Source: a candidate division LCP-89 bacterium (lineage in GTDB: Bacteria; Electryoneota; B3-LCP). From it: a stretch of 9,385 nt of DNA. The position numbers were made by a program, and so were the translations under genes. The DNA is taken from the NCBI GenBank assembly GCA_025774735.1, contig JALGZU010000087.1, positions 1 to 9,385 on the forward strand, read 5' to 3'. Numbering within the stretch: the first letter of the stretch is position 1; every line of letters begins with the position of its first letter. Below are positions 1 through 5,191 of this stretch, one piece after another. Under the pieces are notes generated by a model, which did not search any database, was not told the origin of the DNA, and saw only the letters and a list, made by a program, of their open reading frames with translations.

Positions 1-673
1 GGATGCGCTTGGTCTCGGCGATGGCCGAGGGGAAGAAGAGCAGGAAACCCAGCGGCTGCAGGAAGATCCCCCAGGCCGGCAGAAAGCCGAACAGCAGACC
101 GCCCTGCTGGCGCACGATGTCGTCCAGCTGCAAGGTGCTGTAAACCATGATCAGCCCGACCAGCGAGAGCCCCAGGACGACCTCGTACGAGATCATCTGC
201 GCGGCGGCGCGCAGGCCGCCCAGGAGCGAATACTTGTTGTTCGACGACCAACCCGCCAGGACGGTGCCGTAGATGGTCAATCCCCCGAAAGCCAGGATGA
301 AGAGGTAGCCGATGTTCAAATCGGCGATCTGCAGGGGGATCTCCAGCGATCCGACGCGCAGGACGTCGCCGAAGGGGATCACCGCGAAGGTTACCAGGGC
401 GGGGAAGAAGGCCAGAATCGGCGCCAGGGTGTGCAGGAACTTGTCCCCCCGAGGCGGCACGAAATCCTCCTTGAAGAACATTTTCAGACCGTCTGCCATG
501 GGCTGAAACAGCCCGATGACGCGCAGGCCTAAAATGTCGGCGCGGTTGGCCCCCAGCCGGTCCTGCATCACGGCCGACTGCTTGCGTTCCACCCAGGTCA
601 TGATGGCGGCTAAAGATACCAGGGTCAGCAGCACCCCCCAGATTTTGGCTAAGATGATGGCGGTGTCGAGCAT
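1..673 (-). CDS. nuoH: NADH-quinone oxidoreductase subunit H (NuoH), 3' end beyond window
   Basis: This is the membrane subunit of complex I that joins the peripheral arm and forms the quinone access chamber together with NuoD and NuoB. I translated 224 residues from the ATG at 671-673; the frame is open to the window edge, so roughly the last third (the family is usually about 325 to 350 residues) is missing. Visible family marks are the WVERK segment (residues 27-31) after the first membrane helix, MQDRLGANRAD (36-46), MADGLKMFFKED (59-70), GWSSNNKYSLLGG (141-153), the following AAQMISYEV segment (157-165), and AETKRI (219-224), the beginning of the conserved AET(N/K)RxPFD quinone loop. Several hydrophobic helices are evident. 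The 37-base gap to the upstream small gene is strikingly AT-rich and shows no clear ribosome site. Family assignment is very secure. Confidence 0.97.
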   Translation of the reverse strand, partial: MLDTAIILAKIWGVLLTLVSLAAIMTWVERKQSAVMQDRLGANRADILGLRVIGLFQPMADGLKMFFKEDFVPPRGDKFLHTLAPILAFFPALVTFAVIPFGDVLRVGSLEIPLQIADLNIGYLFILAFGGLTIYGTVLAGWSSNNKYSLLGGLRAAAQMISYEVVLGLSLVGLIMVYSTLQLDDIVRQQGGLLFGFLPAWGIFLQPLGFLLFFPSAIAETKRI

Positions 674-710
674 GGTTGTAATTACTTATCTATTTGTAAA
701 TTAAGGAATA

Positions 711-941
711 CTATTCATCTTTATCCTTCTCCCCGGCATCGTCCTCTTCCTTCTCCTCCTTCATATAAGCCACCTGCTCCATCGCCTTCAACCGGTGCGC
801 GTCCTGGTAGTTCATCATGGTCGTCTCGGCGGTGAAGTGGGAGTTGAAGAAGAGCCGGTTCCGCTTTAAATAAACCCATACCAGGACCAGGAGAACCAGG
901 ACTAGAATCGCTCCAATGACGAGGTAATCCCACATCGTCAT
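711..941 (-). CDS. Small single-helix membrane protein of unknown function, coupled to the nitroreductase gene
   Basis: I do not recognise this 76-residue protein. It has one strongly hydrophobic segment (about residues 5-25), followed directly by KRNR (26-29), which by the positive-inside rule places the remaining 50 residues in the cytoplasm. That tail is polar and ends in a highly charged, mostly acidic Lys/Glu/Asp run (residues 61-76). Its start codon overlaps the stop of the upstream nitroreductase gene as ATGA (938-941), so translation is probably coupled. An AAGGT at 945-949 is only 3 bases before this ATG but 9 bases before a second in-frame ATG (933-935, Met3), so the true start may be Met3. 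The reading frame is real rather than a shadow: it fills the gap between two operon genes on the same strand and has a coherent membrane-protein layout. It could be a membrane anchor or an accessory of complex I or of the nitroreductase; that is inference. Confidence 0.75.
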   Translation of the reverse strand: MTMWDYLVIGAILVLVLLVLVWVYLKRNRLFFNSHFTAETTMMNYQDAHRLKAMEQVAYMKEEKEEDDAGEKDKDE

Positions 942-1672
942 CGTACCTTGCCCACCGGCATGATGGCCAGCGGGATTTCGCCCTCGGCCATATCCAGAAC
1001 CCGTTGAACCTTATCGTCGTGGAAAGCGCCGACGACCACGGTGCCCAGGTTCAGCGTTTCCGCCTGCAGGTAGACGTTCTCGATGACACCGCCCACCTCG
1101 ATCTGTGCGTAGCGGTAAGCCCGCTCTCCGTACTTACGCTTGGTGCGTTCGTAAACCGCCGCGATGACAATGGAGACGGGCGCTTCCCGGATGCACTCCT
1201 GGTCCAGGGCGGCCTGGCTTAGTGCGACCAATTTGTCTCCGGCCCGGATCATCTCCAGTTCGTGCTTCGCCGGGTGGTATTTGTAGACTCCGGCCGCCAA
1301 CCGTTCGACATTGTCGGCAACCAGGTACACCTCTAGGGGATACAGTGCCCCCGCCGAGGGCGCCGTACGCAGTCCATCGGGATGGGTGACGCCCTGCGCC
1401 GCCCAGAGCAGCTGGGCGACCTGTTGCAGCGTCAGCGGCGAATCCTGAAAATCCCGCACCGATCGCCTCTCAGCCAGAGCCTCTTCCACGGAGGTATCAC
1501 TCTTCAGGACGGGAGCGGGCAGCTTGATCCTGCCCTCTTTGTCAATCGCGGATGCACTCATGATAAGGGGCCGCCAGGGTAAGACGAGGACAACAGAGAC
1601 CAGAATGATCGTCAGTACCGGTCTGGATTTTAAATGCTTCATAATCGAATGCTGTGGATAATGCCATTTCAT
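938..1672 (-). CDS. Exported SagB/ThcOx-family nitroreductase-like flavoprotein
   Basis: This protein belongs to the nitroreductase superfamily, in the SagB/ThcOx branch of FMN enzymes, best known for oxidising azoline rings in peptide natural products; many members have no known substrate. Visible FMN-fold marks are RRSVRDF (residues 69-75), LLWAAQG (88-94), TAPSAGALYPLEVYLV (103-118), and the ERAYRYAQIEVGG segment (183-195) followed by NLGTVVVGAF (208-217), then PLAIMPVGK near the C terminus. Unusually, the N terminus has a basic stretch, a hydrophobic segment (about 18-38) and an ASA site ending at residue 42, so it is probably exported through Sec or membrane anchored. An alternative ATG at 1640-1642 (Met11) gives a more typical signal peptide; neither start has a clear ribosome site. 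It begins 16 bases after nuoG and overlaps the next gene by 4 bases. No cyclodehydratase or precursor-peptide gene is nearby, so azoline synthesis is unlikely. The substrate is unknown. Confidence 0.88.
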   Translation of the reverse strand: MKWHYPQHSIMKHLKSRPVLTIILVSVVLVLPWRPLIMSASAIDKEGRIKLPAPVLKSDTSVEEALAERRSVRDFQDSPLTLQQVAQLLWAAQGVTHPDGLRTAPSAGALYPLEVYLVADNVERLAAGVYKYHPAKHELEMIRAGDKLVALSQAALDQECIREAPVSIVIAAVYERTKRKYGERAYRYAQIEVGGVIENVYLQAETLNLGTVVVGAFHDDKVQRVLDMAEGEIPLAIMPVGKVR

Positions 1673-1688
1673 ATTGGCTTGACAATTA

Positions 1689-3302
1689 CTACCAGTTATC
1701 CGGATAGAGCGCCTTTTCCACCCCGAAAGTGCCGTGCCAGTTCAGGGTGTCGTATTCCGGCTTGCCTTCGGCCAGAGCGCGGAAAACCTGCTGAGTGTCA
1801 TCATAACTCCACTTGGCGTTCATGCGTTTGGCCAGCCGCTGCCAGATCTCCCACTCGGGTAGGGCTTCGCCTAACGGTTCCACCGCCTTCTCGAACTTCT
1901 GGACGAGGCCCTTGACGTTGGTAAAGGTCCCCTCACGTTCGGCGTGAACGGCTGTCGGCAGCGCCACGGTAGCTTTATCCCATAAGCGGTTTTTATGGGT
2001 GTCTATGACGACGATCCAATCCAGTTTGGCGAGGAATCCGTCGATATTTTTCCCGACCAGGCTGTCCAGATCCGTCCCGGATACGATCAAACCCTTGATT
2101 TTGCCCGCCTGAACCGCGTCCACGATGTCGTCCGCTTCAAGAGTGTTGACGTACGATCCGAAACTTAGATCCTTGAATCCGCGCCGGTTGGGGTAGGGAT
2201 CGTCGGTCTTCAGGATATGATCGGCTTCAAGTTTATCCGCGGGGTGAATGTCGCAGCCCAGGTTGACGAACTTCAGGGTATCTCGGAAGAACTGCAAGGC
2301 TACATAGGCGTCTTCATTGGACGCTCGGGGAGCCATCAGGAAGGCCAGCCCCTCGGGACCGGGCTTTTTCTGGCTGGATTTGAGTAGGGTTTCCACCTTC
2401 TGCAGCGCCTGTTCCCAGGCGGCTTCACCGCCGGAAATCATCGGCTTCGTCACTCGATCTGGTGAATCAATTATATCATAGCCATAGCGTCCCCGGTCGC
2501 AGATCCACCAGCGGTTGACGTCCTGGTTGTAGCGCGGCTTGACGCGCTGGATCCGCTTGCCGGGATTTTTATATTCGTGGTCGGTATCGTAATGAAGGTC
2601 GGTGTTGCATCCGCGGCTGCAGAGCGGGCAGATGGACTTGACCGCCTTCATGTACCAGACGCGCCGCTGGTAGCGGAAATCGCGGTCCAGGAGCGCTCCC
2701 ACGGGACAGAGATCCACCACGTTGCCGCTGTAGGGATTGTCCAGTTCGCGCTCCGGGTAGTTCATCAAAACTTCACTCGATCCGTGTCCGAAAATGCCCA
2801 GCTGCCGTTCGCCCCAGATCTCATCGCAGAAGCGTACGCAGCGGCTGCAGAGTACGCAGCGTTCGGCGTCCAGGATCACCGTCGGCCCGACGGGATGAAC
2901 CTTGGGTTTGTGCCACTTCTCCACGTTCAGGCGGTTGTCGTAGAGCCCGTGCAACATGTAGTAGTTCTGTAACTTGCACTCGCCCGCGTCGTCACAAATG
3001 GGGCAGTCGGTGGGGTGGTTCATGAGTAAAAATTCGAGTACGGCTCTGACCAGTCGCACCACTTCAGGAGTATATGTGCGTACGATCATACCGTCTTGAG
3101 CAGGATTGGTGCAAGCCAGGTCGATGCGCTTGCGCCCGTTCTGTTCGATCTCCACCTGGCACATGCGGCAGGATCCCGCTACGCTCAGGCCGGGATGATA
3201 ACAGAAATGCGGGATGTCGATGCCCAATTTGCGCGCCGCCAGGATTAGGTTGGTGCCCTCCGGCACCTCGACGTGCTGTTCGTTAATGGTCAGTTCTGGC
3301 AT
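1689..3302 (-). CDS. nuoG: NADH-quinone oxidoreductase subunit G (NuoG), short form with N7 cluster
   Basis: This peripheral-arm subunit carries electrons from NuoF towards NuoB through iron-sulfur clusters. All ligand sets are visible: C34, C45, C48, C64 for the 2Fe-2S cluster N1b; H96, C100, C103, C109 for the His-ligated 4Fe-4S cluster N5; C149, C152, C155 and C199 for N6a/N4-type 4Fe-4S; and C225-x2-C228-x3-C232-x35-C268 for the additional N7 cluster at the start of the molybdopterin-oxidoreductase-like domain. With 537 residues it is much shorter than the E. coli (about 908) and Thermus (about 783) proteins, so the C-terminal non-catalytic domain is reduced to about 270 residues. It still ends normally, with a conserved-looking ALPTAVHAEREGTFTN region (about 447-462) as in other family members. 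It starts at an ATG 55 bases after nuoF, without a clear ribosome site and after a hairpin. The stop is TAG at 1689-1691. Confidence 0.97.
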   Translation of the reverse strand: MPELTINEQHVEVPEGTNLILAARKLGIDIPHFCYHPGLSVAGSCRMCQVEIEQNGRKRIDLACTNPAQDGMIVRTYTPEVVRLVRAVLEFLLMNHPTDCPICDDAGECKLQNYYMLHGLYDNRLNVEKWHKPKVHPVGPTVILDAERCVLCSRCVRFCDEIWGERQLGIFGHGSSEVLMNYPERELDNPYSGNVVDLCPVGALLDRDFRYQRRVWYMKAVKSICPLCSRGCNTDLHYDTDHEYKNPGKRIQRVKPRYNQDVNRWWICDRGRYGYDIIDSPDRVTKPMISGGEAAWEQALQKVETLLKSSQKKPGPEGLAFLMAPRASNEDAYVALQFFRDTLKFVNLGCDIHPADKLEADHILKTDDPYPNRRGFKDLSFGSYVNTLEADDIVDAVQAGKIKGLIVSGTDLDSLVGKNIDGFLAKLDWIVVIDTHKNRLWDKATVALPTAVHAEREGTFTNVKGLVQKFEKAVEPLGEALPEWEIWQRLAKRMNAKWSYDDTQQVFRALAEGKPEYDTLNWHGTFGVEKALYPDNW

Positions 3303-3332
3303 ATAAGGAGAAAACCCTTTTTATGTCCTTAA

Positions 3333-3353
3333 AACCGCCGTGTCCGGGCGGTT
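3333..3353 (-). promoter_or_regulatory. GC-rich hairpin between nuoF and nuoG
   Basis: A perfect 7-bp inverted repeat (AACCGCC, 7-base loop, GGCGGTT) lies 4 bases after the nuoF stop codon and about 30 bases before the nuoG start. On the transcribed strand the stem is followed by only a short T run interrupted by AA, so it is at best a weak terminator or attenuator. An RNA-processing or 3'-end-protecting stem that adjusts nuoG levels relative to nuoF is equally possible. The structure is seen in the sequence; any function is inference. Confidence 0.4.
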
Positions 3354-3357
3354 CAGA

Positions 3358-4611
3358 TTAATTCTTCATCAGAGCCAGGAAATCGTCACGGTATTTTTCT
3401 ACCATCGCCATCGTCGGGATGGCCATGGCCGCTCCCAGAGGACAGACGGTCGTGCCGTTCATCATGGGCGCCAGGTCCAGAATCAGATCCAGATCTGCCG
3501 GTACCCCTTCGCCCCGCAGGATCTTCTGGGAAATCTTGTAAATCCAGGTGCAGCCTTCGCGACAGGGGGTGCACTGTCCGCACGATTCGTGCGCGTAAAA
3601 GCGCGACATCACCATGAAAATTTGCGGAATTGAAACGCTCTCATCCAGTACGATGACGGCTCCGGATCCGAGCATGGTTCCGGCCTCGGCCATGGCTTCG
3701 AATTCCAGCGGCACGTCGATCTCGTCCGGCTTTAAAATGGGCGCCGAAGAGCCACCTGGGATAATACCCTTTAACTGTTTACCCCCTTTCACGCCGCCGC
3801 AGACGTCGTAAATCAGCTCCTTTAGAGACGAGCCCATCGTCATTTCGTGAACGCCCGGCTTCTCCACATGCCCGCTTACGGCGAATAGTTTCGTGCCGCC
3901 GTCGTTCTCAGTGCCCAATTTCTGGAACTCCTCCCCGCCCATGCGGATGATGTGAGGCACGCCCGAAATCGTCTCCACGTTGTTGATTACGGTGGGGCAA
4001 TTGAAGGCGCCGACGACTGCCGGAAACGGGGGTTTCAAGCGCGGCCAGCCCTTTCCGCCTTCCAGGGAATTCAAGAGGGCCGTCTCTTCTCCGCAGATGT
4101 AGGCGCCCGCCCCCATGTGGATAATGACCTCCAGATCGAAGCCGCTGTCCATGATGTTTTCGCCCAATAACCCTTCTTTTATGGCCTCTTCAATCGCCTT
4201 TCCCATGATGCGCTGAGGTTCGTAAAACTCGCCTCGCATATAGATGAATGCTGTGTGGATGCCGACTGCGTACGACGCCAGCGCGATGCCCTCTAACAAC
4301 TGATGTGGGTCTTTTTCCAGTAAAGCGCGATCTTTGAAGGTTCCGGGCTCGCCCTCGTCGGCGTTGACACAGAGGTACTTCGGTTTGGGGCTGTCCTGGG
4401 GCACGAATCCCCATTTGACTCCGGCCGGAAATCCGGCGCCGCCCTGACCGCGCAGTTTGGCCTTCTTGACCTCCTCCATGACGCTTTCCGGAGCTATTTT
4501 CTCGGAGAGTACCCTCTTCCACTGTTCGTAAGTTCCCCGGCTCATGGCCGGTTTGATGTGCAGCTGATCCGGGTGTTCGAAATTCTTGCTGACCAGTTTG
4601 TGCTCTGGCAT
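3358..4611 (-). CDS. nuoF: NADH-quinone oxidoreductase subunit F (NuoF)
   Basis: This subunit binds NADH and FMN, accepts a hydride and passes single electrons to the 4Fe-4S cluster N3. The 417-residue length is normal for the family. The glycine-rich nucleotide loop reads LRGQGGAGFPAG (residues 53-64), with Gln where most relatives have Arg (GRGGAGF). It is followed by NADEGEPGTFKDR (83-95), GAGAYICGEETALLNSLEG (167-185), PRLKPPFPA (190-198) and INNVETISG (209-217). The N3 ligands are C344, C347 and C350 in ESCGQCTPCREG (342-353) and C390 in TTVCPLG (387-393). The gene follows nuoE by 17 bases and precedes nuoG by 55 bases, the usual E-F-G order. The ATG at 4609-4611 fits the family N terminus; a weak AGAG lies upstream. 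Confidence 0.98.
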   Translation of the reverse strand: MPEHKLVSKNFEHPDQLHIKPAMSRGTYEQWKRVLSEKIAPESVMEEVKKAKLRGQGGAGFPAGVKWGFVPQDSPKPKYLCVNADEGEPGTFKDRALLEKDPHQLLEGIALASYAVGIHTAFIYMRGEFYEPQRIMGKAIEEAIKEGLLGENIMDSGFDLEVIIHMGAGAYICGEETALLNSLEGGKGWPRLKPPFPAVVGAFNCPTVINNVETISGVPHIIRMGGEEFQKLGTENDGGTKLFAVSGHVEKPGVHEMTMGSSLKELIYDVCGGVKGGKQLKGIIPGGSSAPILKPDEIDVPLEFEAMAEAGTMLGSGAVIVLDESVSIPQIFMVMSRFYAHESCGQCTPCREGCTWIYKISQKILRGEGVPADLDLILDLAPMMNGTTVCPLGAAMAIPTMAMVEKYRDDFLALMKN

Positions 4612-4628
4612 GTCTATCTCTGCAGTGA

Positions 4629-5156
4629 TTAGGCTTTCGATTCGGATGGAGGATTGAATTCTGTCGAATCTCCGAATGATCTCTTCGGGTCCAGTTTCTT
4701 GATCAGGTCGTCGATCTTTATCGGGGTGAGACTGGTATGGAGTTCATCGTTCACCAGCAGCGCCGGACCGCGATCGCAGCAGGCGATGCATTCAACCCGT
4801 TCCACAGAGAAAGTCCCGTCGTCGGTGCTCTCGTCGGCTTCGATACCCAGGCGCGCCTTCAAGTGATCCAGGATCGTTTCCGCCCCCATCACCGTGCAGG
4901 AGATGTTCTGGCAGACCTGAAGGTGGTACTTGCCGACGGGGTGGAAGTGGTACATGAAGTAGAAGCGGGACGTCTCTCGCACGGTTACGGGCGAAAGGCC
5001 CATCGTCTCCGCCACTGCCAGTTCGGCTTCTTCGTCGATATAACCGAACTCCTTCTGGGCGATGTGAAGAATCGGCAGGAGCGCCGCCTCTTTCCTGGGG
5101 TAGCGTTCCATCAAGGTTAGGGCTTGCTGACGGGCAGCATCGGGAAGAGATTTCAT
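4629..5156 (-). CDS. nuoE: NADH-quinone oxidoreductase subunit E (NuoE)
   Basis: NuoE is the thioredoxin-fold 2Fe-2S subunit that sits on NuoF at the NADH end of complex I and carries cluster N1a, thought to act as a side electron store near FMN. The 175 residues show the N-terminal helical part with PILHIAQKEFGYI (28-40) and VRETSRFYFMYHF (59-71), then the thioredoxin-like domain. The cluster ligands are C82 and C87 (VCQNISC) and C123 and C127 (ECIACCDRGPAL). The second pair has an extra cysteine, C126, next to a ligand, where most relatives have a small residue. The last 20 residues are a polar tail. The gene lies 35 bases after the stop of the inserted secreted-protein gene and 17 bases before nuoF. 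No strong ribosome site is seen before the ATG at 5154-5156. Confidence 0.97.
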   Translation of the reverse strand: MKSLPDAARQQALTLMERYPRKEAALLPILHIAQKEFGYIDEEAELAVAETMGLSPVTVRETSRFYFMYHFHPVGKYHLQVCQNISCTVMGAETILDHLKARLGIEADESTDDGTFSVERVECIACCDRGPALLVNDELHTSLTPIKIDDLIKKLDPKRSFGDSTEFNPPSESKA

Positions 5157-5191
5157 GGTGTTATCTTAAACTTGAGTGGCTGCTGTGCGAA

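Noticed and set aside
938..1672. Azoline-containing peptide biosynthesis cluster
   Set aside because: Only the SagB-like protein is present; there is no cyclodehydratase or precursor peptide, and the protein carries an export signal.
2577..2972. Plus-strand open frame of 131 codons
   Set aside because: It lies wholly opposite nuoG, whose cysteine motifs are intact over the same bases; its translation shows no recognisable domain.
3333..3353. Hairpin as a full operon terminator
   Set aside because: The T run after the stem is short and interrupted, and essential complex I genes follow immediately on the same strand.
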